DNA of 64,000 bases from Lichina pygmaea (lineage: Eukaryota > Ascomycota > Lichinomycetes > Lichinales > Lichinaceae). The stretch's first letter is position 1; each line of letters starts with the position of its first letter. The notes under the pieces were generated by a model. That model did no database searches, was not told the DNA's origin, and worked only from the letters and a program-made list of their open reading frames with translations. Both the position numbers and the translations under genes were made by a program. Positions 1 to 11,471 of the stretch are shown here, in pieces. The stretch covers positions 682,001 to 746,000 of the forward strand of contig OY730169.1 in the NCBI GenBank assembly GCA_963422465.1, in the 5' to 3' direction.

Positions 1-332
1 TAGGCCTCCGTCTCAGAGATGAATCCCGCGATGTTCTAGCTAGGAATCGAAAAGGGTTTTGTGCGAGCACCGGAGCAATGTTTCTCCGCTCCGAGGGCTG
101 TTTAGTCATTGACCCCTCAACAGGGGGCTTGCACGTGACCGACGATGAATAATCACCTTGTGACGTGCGGAGATAGGGTGGATCCGAGCTTGCCGAAGCA
201 TGGACGTTAATGTACCTATGACGATGGCTTTCGATACGTCGGTCAGACGACGAGCCACATTCCACCCCTCATCGCAGGACGTAGCTTCCGAACGATCATC
301 ACCGCCACCCAGCTCTGCCCCCCTTCACTATC
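1..332. other. gene-free 5' flank of the oxidoreductase gene
   Basis: No supported coding region. It should hold the promoter of the oxidoreductase gene that starts at 333. No TATA box or terminator stands out. Confidence 0.5.
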
Positions 333-1477
333 ATGATGGTGCAGAACAAAGCCGTCATCTTCAAGAAAGTCCCCGAGGGATTGCCCGTTGAGGGCGAGCA
401 TCTGGCGGTCGAATCGACCGATTTCGACATTGACCAAGCCCCTCCGCCGGGCGGGATTACGGTCAAGATCCACGTCTTCTCACTGGATCCTTACCAACGA
501 GGCCGATTGAGGGACGCGAGTATCAAGTCGTACGCGCCACCGTACCTCACGGGCAAGCCCATCTCGAACGGGGCCATCGCCAAGGTGTTGAAGAGCGACA
601 CGGCCAAGTTCGGAGCGGGAGATGTGGTGATCGGTTTCTTCCCCGCGGCGGAGTATGGCGCCATCGCGTCCGAGGCCGTTGATGGTCTCAAGCCACTACA
701 GAACCCGTTGAACCTGGATCCCAAGCTCTTTCTGGGGCCCCTCGGCATGCCGGGCTTGACGGCGTATTCGTCCTTTTACGAGATCGGCAAGCCAAAGAAG
801 GGCGAGACCATCCTCGTGTCGTCGGCCAGCGGTGCCGTGGGTCAGATCGTCGGTCAGCTTGCCAAGCACGAAGGCCTGAAGGTGATCGGCAGCGTCGGCG
901 ACGACGCGAAGCTAGACTTCATCAAGAACGAACTAGCTTTCGACGAGGGGTTCAACTACAAGAAGGAGAGTCCCACGTCGGCCCTGGAGAGGCTGGCCCC
1001 GGACGGCATCGACATCTACTATGAGAACGTCGGTGGTGAGCATCTCGACGCGGCGCTTGCTAGCCTCAACACCTACGGCCGAGTCGGTAGGTCCTGTCCG
1101 GTAGTCTCAACGGAGTCGATGTGGAGCTGCTTGCTGACCGCAGCCCGTGCGTAGTTGCCTGCGGCATGATATCCGAGTACAATCGGAAACCAGAGGATCG
1201 GTACGGCGTTACGAACCTGATCAACGTCATAACCAAGCGCCTCACGATCCGAGGCTTCATTGCGAGCGATCCAGGCATGGGGCCCGACTGGGCCGAGGAG
1301 CACCAGAAGAACATGCAGCGGTGGATTCAGGATGGCACGTTCAAGACGAAGCTCCACGTCACCAAGGGCGTCGACCATGTGATCACTGGGCTCCTCGACC
1401 TCTTCCACGGCCGGAACTTTGGCAAGGCCGTCGTCGAGATTGCCGAGCTTGATCAGGTGGGTCAGGACGGGCCTTGA
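333..1477 (+). CDS. NADP-dependent MDR-family oxidoreductase (prostaglandin/alkenal reductase type)
   Basis: Two exons, 333-1086 and 1155-1477, joined by a 68 bp intron (gtaggt...gtag) give 358 residues. Splicing restores GRVVACGMISEYN, a junction usual in the family. This is a zinc-independent medium-chain reductase like leukotriene B4 12-hydroxydehydrogenase / 2-alkenal reductase, cytosolic, using NADPH to reduce activated double bonds; the true substrate is unknown. Seen in the protein: an N-terminal GroES-like half with LDPYQRGR near residues 51-58, a Rossmann stretch with SSASGAVGQIVGQLAK at 163-178, and YYENVGGEHLDAAL before the intron. Two ATG codons lie side by side (333 and 336); either could start. 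Length is close to the family norm (about 340-360). No Zn-binding cysteines are seen, as expected for this branch. Confidence 0.93.
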
Positions 1478-2366
1478 AGCTACGTACGGTAGCAGTGGTC
1501 CATGTGCAATGGCACTGACGACCGGTACTCCGCCGCGAAGGTCTCTCGGCAGTCCCAGCTGTAGATATCGATGACGGCTGTCCGTCAGGGTCGGCGATGC
1601 TGATTAGGCTGTCTCTCGATAGAGAATCGATAGAGAATCGATAGAGAGTCGATGGAGATTCGCTGCAGGAAAAGGAGGTGGCTTTCCAAGTCTGTCAAAA
1701 CACGAGCTCTCGTTCAAGAGTCCAGGCCCTGGAACGATGGAGCACTTTCCACCTAATCACGTGCCTCTATGCGTGGTGTAGGCGCTGATCATCTCTTCGT
1801 CTATCGACCTGCCTAATCCAGTGACATCATCCATCCGAGCCGCGTCTCGAATAGGCTTGACGCCAGATGGGCAATTCCCAATCTGGATTCCGCTAGCCCA
1901 CTTGAGACCAGCGCAGATGGTGGCGTTCCCCTCCCGTCTACCACCATCCTCGATCCGGACCACACTCTGCGCTTGTGTATATCATGTTTCTAGTGGCGCC
2001 GTTGAGCTGAGCCGGGCCTTGTGGGCGCTATGGGACAAAGCAGAATGACACGAATGGGAGGCAATGGAAAGAAAGGAGGGAGCTGGACAGCGAGATCCGT
2101 TGCTCTCCAACGCTCCCGCCTCCCCTCCCCTGCCAGCGCCGTGTCATCCTGTTCCACCTCGACTATCATACAGCGATCCCCACAGCGACACTGCCGTTGC
2201 CGCGAAACCTTGACTTACCCACCACGCCCATCCGTCGTCATCAGCCGTCGAGAGGCGTCGGGCAGATCTAGACGTCTCCTTTCGTCTCGTCGCCGCATCC
2301 CCACTCATCCTGGATCGCAAAGGGGCGTCATAGCGCCATCCTCGGGTATTCGAGTTCCCGGCAACC
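1478..2366. other. gene-free stretch with an 11 bp tandem repeat
   Basis: No convincing gene. At 1616-1659 an 11 bp unit beginning TCGATAGAGA is repeated four times with small changes. The rest should contain the terminator of the oxidoreductase and the promoter of the membrane-protein gene at 2367; neither has a recognisable motif. Confidence 0.5.
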
Positions 2367-3605
2367 ATGGCCTTCACCTTTATCTTGGGCGAGCACCCAC
2401 CGTCGCCGACGTCTTCTCCAGTTCGGTCAGCAGGAGCGGCGCCCTATCGGTCTTCTCGTCGGCATAATCGAGGCGGCGCGTCGGAACGACTCTCGGTCAT
2501 CATGGAGGACGCAGGCGCGGAGCCGCCACGGCCGTCTCACAACGCCCACGCCCCCAATCGAGCGGGGCGGCCGAGCATCGGGCCGGATGGCCTGCCTCAG
2601 CACGTGCACGACGGACCACCTCCGCCGTACAGCCGTCACGCAAGTCGGCTGGGCCCCGGTCGAAAAAAGCTTAAAGAGCTACGAAACAACAAGTTTGTCG
2701 CGCGGCGAGGGGGCTGGAAGAGACTGGCGGGCGGCACTCTCATATTCGCCCTCGTCACGGCAGCCACCATCGCGGGGTCCGTTGCCGGCCTAAAGCGGGG
2801 GCAAAAGTGGGACTACGCTTCGCCTTCTTTACGCGATGATCCGCTCCGGCGACTTGCTGACGTGCTGAGGGTCAGGGACGAAGCGTCGGATCGGTCCACC
2901 ACTGCAGGCGCATCTACTCCCCCCGAGTCAGCTGAACCCTTTCCCCAAGGGTCTTATCTCTTCAGCACCTTCCTCGATACGGTGTCGACCGGCTGCGTCG
3001 AGGACCCGAGAGCCTTCACGTGCTATCCGTACCAGACCTACAGCGAATCGGCCGCACAGAGCGCCTTCATCTTCAACTGGATCATTGCCGCCGCCACGGA
3101 TGCTGCTGCGAAGTCGGACTTTACCATCTCGTCTAGCGAAAACCCCTTTGCCCTCGCATTTACGGACGTGCCGCTTCGGCTGGTCGACGAGGGCAAAGAG
3201 GCGGAAAGATATGTCTTTGAGATACCAGCGGATAAGGTGGTGGTTCCGACGGGTCCCATCGGGGGCGAGACGGCCCGCTTGGGCTGCCACTACAACGACA
3301 CCTCCTTCGAGGCGCAGCTCTTCACGAAACGACCGAAAAGGAGACCGCAAAGCGCTCGATTCCCGGCCTCGCCATCCAATTCTGCGGCGTCTGGTAGGTG
3401 GCGTCGCAGAGTGAAGGCGAAGAGGGCGCAGTACCAGCCCTGGCCGTACGCCGTACAGGTGGAGCAGACGATCCGGAGCGGTCCCGGCGTGCCAAGCTGC
3501 TTCAAGATGGTCAACGGCGAAGAGAAGGACCAGGCCAATGTCGACCTCGGGGTCGCCGAGGGTGCCGGGACGTGTCGTTGTCTCTATCGTGACCCTCAAA
3601 GATGA
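2367..3605 (+). CDS. single-pass membrane protein with a cysteine-containing outer domain, function unknown
   Basis: An uninterrupted frame of 412 residues; the start ATG sits in a good context (CAACCATGG). Residues 1-115 are proline- and arginine-rich and look disordered, with PPPPYSRHASR near 84-95. A hydrophobic segment, GGTLIFALVTAATIAGSVAGL, spans roughly 122-142 and follows a run of basic residues (KKLKELRNNKFVARRGGWKR), so the N-terminus is probably cytosolic. The outer part has spaced cysteines (TGCVEDPRAFTCYPYQ, RLGCHYNDTSF, PSCFKMVNG) and ends in GTCRCLYRDPQR. This arrangement recalls a filamentous-fungal family of unknown-function membrane proteins ending in a CxCxY motif; that is recall, not a search result. 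A small 3' intron that extends the tail cannot be excluded. Confidence 0.8.
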   Translation: MAFTFILGEHPPSPTSSPVRSAGAAPYRSSRRHNRGGASERLSVIMEDAGAEPPRPSHNAHAPNRAGRPSIGPDGLPQHVHDGPPPPYSRHASRLGPGRKKLKELRNNKFVARRGGWKRLAGGTLIFALVTAATIAGSVAGLKRGQKWDYASPSLRDDPLRRLADVLRVRDEASDRSTTAGASTPPESAEPFPQGSYLFSTFLDTVSTGCVEDPRAFTCYPYQTYSESAAQSAFIFNWIIAAATDAAAKSDFTISSSENPFALAFTDVPLRLVDEGKEAERYVFEIPADKVVVPTGPIGGETARLGCHYNDTSFEAQLFTKRPKRRPQSARFPASPSNSAASGRWRRRVKAKRAQYQPWPYAVQVEQTIRSGPGVPSCFKMVNGEEKDQANVDLGVAEGAGTCRCLYRDPQR

Positions 3606-5533
3606 GAACCGGGAAGCCTCGGACCGTCAGTTGCTGATTCGAGCTCGGCCAGAGCCAACACCATTCGGCCGAGAGCACCGCTCTCTTCCTCGAGAGAAGG
3701 GCCTGCTACACTCGCCATGCTTGTGGCTACTGGAGGACCAGCCCTACCGCTGATCCGTCTTGCCCGACCACGGCGAAGCGGCAAGCGCTTGTTCCTCGCC
3801 TCGTGGCGGCTTTATGCCAGCCTCGGGCGGCACGCCACAAAAAGGCCCAGCTACGACCGAGGCCCTTCTTCCGATCCTCCTCAAAGCCATGGCCAAGCTC
3901 CTCCCGGATAACTCAGCCGCCCTGCTACGGCACATGCTGATCACCTGGCATCCGACGAGAATCTTAACAGCGAGACATCTGGGCTGGAAGGCGGTGCAAG
4001 GCAAGGCATGACCACGAAGTTCTGGTACATCCTACCCACGCCCCTCATCGCGCACCCAGCTCCGTCTTCTACATTGTAGACATGGAAAGCCGATACGCAG
4101 CCAGAAAGATGGAGCACGCTTCAAGCCCCCTCCCGAAGGAACCATTCCACCTCGTGCAAGACCCCGTCTGCCTATATCTCAAGGATCCCTCGCATCAACG
4201 CCCCGACACCGTCCGAGTAAGACGAAGCCTCTATTCTTCCACGTCAAGACTCGTGACCTTACCCGCGACCTTGACAGCACCATGCCGGAGACACAGAAAG
4301 CACAGGTCACAGGAATCATGTCTCCCTCCGCTTGCTGTCCCTCTCACAACAATTCCTGTTTGTAGTGGCATAGCCGGTGAAGAACACCACGAAGCATTCC
4401 GAGCGAAAATATACTAGCAACTGCTTCACGATCAGTGCTTTCTGTGTCCAGACCATCAGTCTGACGTCGGGTTACTGATGCCTTGATGTCGTGTAGCGGG
4501 ATGCTTTGATTTCGTGCTCCGGATAGGACGTGGGTTGGTTGTATATCCCTTCTTCCTCTTCTCCGGTAACCATCCGCTGGACTACATTGCTATTCGTCCG
4601 CTCGACCACGAAGCTATCAGATGAAGAGATGGGTGATCGGGCCAGACCAGGACAAGAAGATACTGTGTATTACAGTAGGACGACGAAAGTCCAGAGTATG
4701 ACGGAAGCAATGAGCACGCAGCTCCCAAAGAAAGTCGGGGAGCGACATTCGCATGACAATCTCACAGTGATCTTTTCATCTTTTCATCTAACCATCTCCA
4801 TCTCCCTGCTCCTTTCTCTCCGTCTCACTCCCCCTCTTCAACTGCACTCCTTATCCCGTTGTCGAATATACCCTACAAACTTCGCCTACGCGCTGGAATC
4901 TAGTTTTTTAACTTGCTAGTAGGCAAGTAGTTCAACGTCTTCGATGCAGCTTTTCCGGCTTTGACAACTGGCGAAGAGGTGTTCTCTTTGTAACTCTGAG
5001 TGATGTGACTCTACAAGGCATGAGTCATGTGACACGTTTTTGGCCTTGGGTGTGGGTCTTTGTGGTTTGGCTACAGGACGGGTGGATGGAGGTGGCTTAC
5101 ATGTGGGTGAAGGACTGTGGTCAGGAGGAGATTTGGGGAATACTGAAGAACTTGGATTCTCACATGGCTCAAGCACGACACTTGCAGTACGACGTCGCAC
5201 AGATCGCAAGTGGACAGGACAGGGATGGATGGTAGCAAAGGTCCTAGCTGAGGGCAGTATCAGAGTTGTCGTTAGTGTTTCCAACAGGGGTTCATTGCAA
5301 TTTCTATCGTCCCGAGATGATATCTCCTACTGAACGACCTGACAGTGTTTCAAGAGACTGTACTCCGGAAGAGGGGTCAGGTTTGATATGAGTAAGTTAA
5401 GAAAAAGGGATGAGCAAATAAGGATGGCCAAGCCCATGCTCCCCGACGACCAGGGCACATGTTCAACAAACTGCTCTGCGGAATCAGCGGCAACAATACT
5501 GGTACAAGGTACTGTCATGTTCAGCACAAGTCA
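3606..5533. other. gene-free stretch
   Basis: Open frames up to about 130 codons occur (for example 4082-4417 and 4530-4919, plus strand), but none shows recognisable motifs, splice logic or membrane or signal features. I treat the stretch as non-coding. Confidence 0.5.
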
Positions 5534-5546
5534 CCAGGCCACAAGT

Positions 5547-7791
5547 ATGGTATGGTATGGTATGGTATTCCTACTCCGTTTCAGAACTAGCTACTTGCTA
5601 GACTATGCCGGGAACGCTGTGTAGCTGCATAATAAGGAAAACCTCTGGGCTCTAGAGCTGTGAGATCAGAAGATCTCTGGGCTCCAGAGCCCGAAGGGCG
5701 AAAACCTCATTGTCCCACACGCCTCAGAGGGCGGTACACTGCTGGGGAAACAATAGAACACAGAAAGAGGTCTGTAGCAGCAGAACCTCGAGATCCCCTA
5801 TTCAGGGAGTGACGGTGTCGGGAGGGGCAGGGCTGATGCTGGTGTTGCTGTTGCTGGGGCCGGTGCTGGTGTTGCTGGGGCTACTGTGGAGGATGCTGGT
5901 GCTGCGATGCTGTGTAGCTGTGACATCATGATTGTACGCTGGACAAGCCCCCGTCGCTTTCGGCCTGTTGGAGTGTTGCTGTTGCTGGCGGAGGTATTGT
6001 TCTCGCTGTCGCCATCGCTGCTGCGTGAGCGTTTCTCACCCAGGGCCCGCGCCGGGGGTGGCGGTGGTGGGGGGGGCGGGGGTGCCACCATTGTTGTCCC
6101 TGATGCTATTGCTGTTGAATGCTGATGCCTCCACCTGTGGTACCAGGAATCGTCCGGGTGCTGCCATCCTTGCAGCAGTGAGGCGATCCAACTCCCGGCC
6201 ACAGTTGAGCTATGCCAAGGCATAGCGCAGAGTCGACATCCCGTGCAGGGTCTCTGCCACGCCTCCCCGCAGTCCTGAGGCCTTTTGCGCTCCGCCGTGT
6301 ACGCTCACCCCTAGGTCCTGCTTCGGAGCGCCGGGTTACCAGCCCGGAGCCCACGCTCCAACTGCAGTTTGCTCCTTGAGCCCGTCATTTGCAGCCTGAG
6401 CCTGCACTCTGTACGGACCGGCATGTGCTTCCGTCCTCTCGGGCCATATAGACAGTCTTGTTGGGGGCGGCATGGTGTAGTGGGAAGCTGGTGAGAGTTT
6501 CCCACTACGTGGCACCCATGACCCGGAACTAGTGGTGTCAGGCCCGGAGAACCTGACTAAACTAGTCGTCAGTTCGAACCTGACCCACCCCACATTCTGC
6601 CACAAAAAACCCCCGAGATTCGTAGAACTTGTCTAAGATGTACTCCTCGCAAGATGTATGAAAGCCCTCAAGAAATAGCTCACCCAATATCCGTCAAGAT
6701 CCACAAACCCTCATTACTGTGGTTTTCCTATTTCCCCTACGGGGTTTGGAGTTTTCCCACAGTACGTACACTACAAACCACGGGGTGTACGGTAAATACG
6801 TGAGGTTCCTGAGTCAAGTCTACCAGAGACAAAAATTCCTTCAAGAAGTTCTGCATGGCTTAACAGCCGAATCAGTGTAAGAATCAAATCAAAAAAAAAT
6901 CAAAAAATAGACAATCTTGTAGTAGGCCCAGACCCTACTGCCGTCACTGCCATTATATGCCACGCCCCGCAGCTCTCGCTGTTTCGCGTTACCTCTGTAG
7001 ATCTCTCGTACAGAGGCCGACCATGCCTCGCAGGCTCTACAGACCCTGCAGGCCATGCCAGCACCTGCAGGACCGCCTTTCCAGCCCACTAACCAAGTAG
7101 GGAGGAGTCTCAATCTGCCCGCTGTCGCCTGTGGGGCCCCGCTTGTACGTGGTGACCCACCGGAGAACCTCCGAACAGAGAATCTCCGGTGCCCCGGCCC
7201 CAGTCCGCAGGCAGTCCGAAGGGAACCCGTGGCAAGGCCTTAGGCAAAACCATCAAGCCAGCACTTTGGCTATCACACGGCCCTTAGGCACTGGAGCGGC
7301 GGGCTTCCGGGCTGCCTGCTCGCCTTCTTGAACACGTATTCCCTGTTTGATTAACAATGCCGCGGTGCAGATATCGCTCCCCTCCTAGAACAAGATCCTC
7401 GACGCATTAGCTACTGGAGACTCTGCTAGGGGGGGTTGTGCGATGAAAACTCCTCTCGACTACTCCAGAGGTGCCCTGTCGGATGCCTAGACTTCACATC
7501 CACCAGCTTCAGGGCTGGCTTCGGGCCGTAGCGTACACGGTAGACGTCCGTCGGGTGGTTTTCATAACCAGTTTGGTCGCAGTCCTCTGTTCTGCTGATG
7601 TCGCTTCACGGGGGCGTCCAGGGTGCCTGCGCGACACCTCCGGTGGCCCGTCGTTCCACGGGCACCAGCAGCTCGACCGGTGACTCAATTAGCTCTCGGT
7701 GCGGCGACTACAAGCAGCTTGGGAGACTTCCTGCCATCGCTGCCCCGAGGTTCCCAGCCTGCACCGCGTGGAGGTTTGAGTCGTCGCAGGC
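5547..7791 (-). mobile_element. LINE insertion (Tad-like family), 2.2 kb, bounded by a 13 bp target-site duplication
   Basis: The repeat CCAGGCCACAAGT stands at 5534-5546 and again at 7792-7804. The 3' end is at the left, so the element reads on the minus strand. It ends in a run of TATGG units (plus-strand sense, 5547 onward) next to a 3' end shared with other copies in the window (GCATAGTCTAG / AACTAGC motifs). Inside, a minus-strand frame at 5798-6223 gives a proline/alanine-rich tail with KRSRSSDGDSENN, like the C-terminal tail of a LINE ORF1 protein. No reverse transcriptase is seen. A tRNA-like block at 6464-6592 lies within it. The interval may therefore be composite. Confidence 0.7.
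6464..6592 (+). other. tRNA-related sequence with A-box and B-box (SINE head or tRNA relic)
   Basis: An A-box-like TGGTGTAGTGG lies at 6473-6483. A near-perfect T-arm lies at 6568-6584: GTCAG stem, TTCGAAC loop, CTGAC stem, directly followed by CCACCCCA. GGGGCGG at 6464-6470 can pair with CCACCCC apart from one mismatch. The two boxes are about 90 nt apart, too far for a plain tRNA, and the middle holds other hairpins (AGTGGGAA/TTTCCCACT; GTCAGG/CCTGAC) instead of a clear anticodon arm. It may be a SINE-type RNA polymerase III promoter or an intron-bearing tRNA relic. Confidence 0.45.
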
Positions 7792-7804
7792 CCAGGCCAC
7801 AAGT

Positions 7805-10545
7805 GCTTCAGGATGAAAGGATGGTATTTGAGATGAGGTGACAGACGGAGATGACTACGCTGACAAGGAGGATGAGTGGGCATCCCGCGAGACGTGGTGA
7901 TGGTGGGTCGGTGGGTGACACAATACGGGACAAACGACACGACACCCGAGCATGAACAGTGGTGTGGGACGGACCTTCTTGATGGGACGAGGCCTGGCTG
8001 AAGAATACGAAGCACTCCATCCCTGGAGATGAACTTGCATGGAGAACAACTTGAGCTTGACGCCATGAAACAACTTGCTCATCAGCTTATGTTCGACAAA
8101 GACTGACACAGGTCTTGCGTGACAGGTGATCAAGTAGACCGCTTTACGGTCCAGCTCACTAGGCAGAAATGTGATAAGAGCCAATCCACCAAACCGATGA
8201 ACATTATGTGTCGCGACAAGAACATTGCAGGTGGGGGAGCGCCAGAGAAACAAGTTCTCTGACCGCCCTTGGCGGGCCAAACCTTGCAACGTGCTTGGCC
8301 AGTCACGAAACTGATGATGGTTTGACGTAAGACGCCATGAGCCACCAGACGACAAGACCAGACGACGATGTTCGGTTGTGGACGGCAGAAACCGAGGCTC
8401 GGAGGACTCTCAGCCTCGCGGAGCGTGTACGAACACGATATGTTGGCCGACGTCAACATATGACAATTATATGACATCCTGGCAAGCGATGACCGGTGCC
8501 TTGGCAGCCAGGCTGCAAGATCCACGTCTCGCATGGGTGATTTGCACGGCCGCATCCATGCATGCACGCGCGTCTCCATCAGCCGCGCAACAACGAGAGC
8601 AGTCGAGGCCTACGACAGCGGCAGCTCAGACGACTGCATGTGACCCAAGCCACCGCCTCGTCGATATTAACAGACGTGCGAGCGGCCGAGTCGTCGTACG
8701 GTACGACATCCACTCTCGCCGCACCTGGATCATGACGAGGCTTTATATACCTTCGTACCGTACGCCTCATCCTGTCGAGTCATCGCTCTATCGAATGACT
8801 CGAAGCTCGCCTCCACCCGACCGTCCCCGCCCTCCCCGCCCTCCTCGTACGTGGAGCTGAATATGCTGCCACAAGCTTCTAGCGCCTGTGGTTTAGTAGA
8901 CACTGCCCCCCCCCCCCTCCCCTAGTTTGTGCTACACCACAGTACGAGTACGTACGCAGCGGTACAGTACGTACGCTTCGTACGAGATGTGCGGGCCCCG
9001 CCTACGCACGCCAGCCCCGATGAGGCTTACGGGCAACGGCAAATTGCTGGCTAGCGTTTGAACCGACGCAAGGGTGGGAAGCTAGCCGAGGGGATGGAGA
9101 AAAAGACAAGCGGAAGAAAAAGCGAAAGGAAAAGAGAGAAAAAGAGAAAAAAAATATATCTATATACTGTAGACAGGTTTGCGGGAGTCGATCAAAATGC
9201 CCTATCACCAGCGATCAAAAAAAGATTTTTGCTCAATCCATTTTTTTTTTTAAAAATGGAACGGTTTTGTCGTACGCACTGTGCCTGGTAGGCTACGTAC
9301 CGGGCTTACGAGGACGGCCTCTCCATCCTCCAAGCGTGCCAAGGTTGGCTATCCGCATCCTGCGGTACGAACGTCGATTGGCTTCGATATCACCTTCATT
9401 CTGAAATTTTCCACTCTCACGGTGGCGTCTTCTAGCTCCTTGTTCCTTGTCTGTCCGACAAGCCCCCGTGGAAGTATGGCTGCGATGACTCATTGGCATC
9501 GTCGACACTCGTTCTCATCCGTCAGCTCCATGCACTCTATCCTGTTTTGATCTTCATCCCACCTTCCCCGGTCCGCGTAGCCGAGCGGAAGAGAGATCGT
9601 CTGTGCCACGGTCGTGACAGCTCATCGGTAGTACTTTTGAAGTACTACGCAGCCGGCGCAGCGAGGATCAGATCTTCCGTCTCTCGTCCGTGCTCGTTCA
9701 TTCGTTCCTCGGCGCAGGGGAAGGAACATCAGACACGGCTTGGCTGCTGCCTCTCCGCCTCAGCCGGCCCGGAAGTATGTAGGCATCCGCCGTTCAGCGC
9801 TATCGTTGAGGAAGGCGATGAAGAATTTTCGCGATACTGCGACCAGATCAGATCTGACACGGACGAGCTTGGGCTGGATGTGGCGACACAGCACGACACT
9901 GGCTACAGCGTGAGGGCAGTGCAGCCGTGGCCTCGACGGACCCGACACAGGAAGGCTACGATGCTCGGACGTCACGGGCCCTCCCCGCCGATGGGTCGAC
10001 CGACTTTCAGGAAGCTCCATCTCGAGCGGGGGAAGCTAATTACCGGATCCAGCCCGTCAAACGGCCTAGGGCGAGGACGGCCGGGCGGAAAAAGGGGCCG
10101 TCGATGGTGGAACACGAAGAAAATCCAGGCCAGCGGTGCGCTATGCCCGAAAGGTCTAGTCACATGAGCACGCATCTGTGGGCGTGTGACGCTAGTGGTA
10201 CTCTACACGTCTCCCTGCCTTCCGCGCGTAGTATTGAAAAAGGCCCCCCTCCCCACTGGCCCACAGCTGCTGCACGGATGCAATGATCGTCGGCAGTCGT
10301 TCAAGCGCTCTCATTCGAACGCTGTAGGTCGAGGCGAGGCCATCGAGGCTGAGGCGTCGAGAAGGCAGCAGAACCGCGACGAAGGGACTCGTGGGTGCCT
10401 GAGGGAGTGATCGATCAGGCCACCTCCGAGGCGCTCGCCATTTGACCGAGGACCCCCGCACTCCGTCCGTCGTGCTGCTCTCGTCTCCGGCTCCTCTCGG
10501 CGAACGACGATCGAGCGAGAAGTCGTCTCTTTGCTGTCCGTCGCC
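7805..10545. other. gene-free stretch rich in GTAC palindromes
   Basis: No gene supported. Plus-strand frames at 8378-8860 and 9493-10167 are long but lack any recognisable domain and have no matching splice pattern. Dense GTAC/TACGTA runs lie at about 8935-8985. The right part should hold the BTB gene promoter and leader. Confidence 0.5.
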
Positions 10546-11471
10546 ATGTTCGGCCGTCGAAACGCCTTGACCGAGAGCGGGCGACATCGAGCGGGCAAGT
10601 CGACCAAGAGCCAGAAGCGATCGTTCCGGGACCAACGCCATGTCTCCAAGGCCCACCACCGGCAGTCGTCGGCGAACTTTACCGCCAGCCCGCCGCTCAC
10701 CAGGTATGCTCTGTCTTCCGTGTCCTCCGATCGAGTCCCTGACGGGGGCCCTCCGGCGCAGCAACCTCACGTCGGCCATCGTCACCGTCGTGTGCGGACC
10801 CGAGCAGCGCCTCTTCGCCGCGCACGAAGACGTTCTCTGCCACTCGCCCTTCTTCGCCGCCGCCTGTCGCGGCCAGTTCCAGGAGGCCCACTCCCGCCGC
10901 ATCGACCTCCCCGACGAGTTGCCCGAGATCTTCTCGAATGTGCTCGAGTACCTCTACAAAGGTACGACGTGTGGCCGTGCCGCTCGCATTCGGGACTCTA
11001 CTCCACTCTTCGCACCGCTCGAGCTGACCGAAGCGACCAGGCGATTATTTCCCCGCCCTGAGCTTCAACAAGCGTCGCGACGCCTGGGAGCTCGAGGACG
11101 GCGCCGCCGGCGTTGACTCGACCGTCTTCCACCCGGTCGCGGACACGGCCGTGCTCAAGGACACGGTCGTCTACTGCACCGCCGAGAAGTACGGGCTGGA
11201 CGAGCTCAAGCGGCTGGCGCTGCGCAAGCAGGGCCTGCAGTCGGGCATCCAGTGCAGCACCATCCTCGCGAGCGCCCGGTTCGCCTACGCGAACACGCCC
11301 GACACGGACTCGAAGATGAGGGCGCACTACCTGTCGCTCATCATCCGGAGTCGGGCCACCTTCAAGCGCAGCGGCACGATGCAGATGGAGATGGAGGCCG
11401 GAGGGAAGCTCTTCTTCGACCTCTTTGTCGCCATGTGCAACCACCTGGACGATGTGTCCAACGCGACGTGA
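10546..11471 (+). CDS. BTB/POZ domain protein
   Basis: Three exons, 10546-10703, 10762-10961 and 11041-11471, give 262 residues. Phases match at both joins (introns of 58 and 79 bp). After a basic N-terminus, residues about 50-120 form a BTB fold: SNLTSAIVTVVCG, then the hallmark FAAHEDVLCHSPFFAAAC and IDLPDELPEIFSNVLEYLYKGDYFP. BTB domains mediate homo- or hetero-dimerisation and often adapt targets to Cullin-3 ubiquitin ligases; whether this one does is unknown. No Kelch, MATH or zinc-finger part follows, which is common for small fungal BTB proteins. The last exon may be spliced again: a strong gtgagt at 11469 and a tag acceptor just before 11550 would replace the stop with a short basic tail. 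Confidence 0.9.

Noticed and set aside
6714-6776. Imperfect inverted repeat (ACTGTGG ... CCACAGT)
   Set aside because: A single hairpin inside mobile-element DNA without partner copies; no function can be argued.
9576-9600. A-box-like TAGCCGAGCGG suggesting a tRNA
   Set aside because: No B-box or cloverleaf follows within the expected distance.
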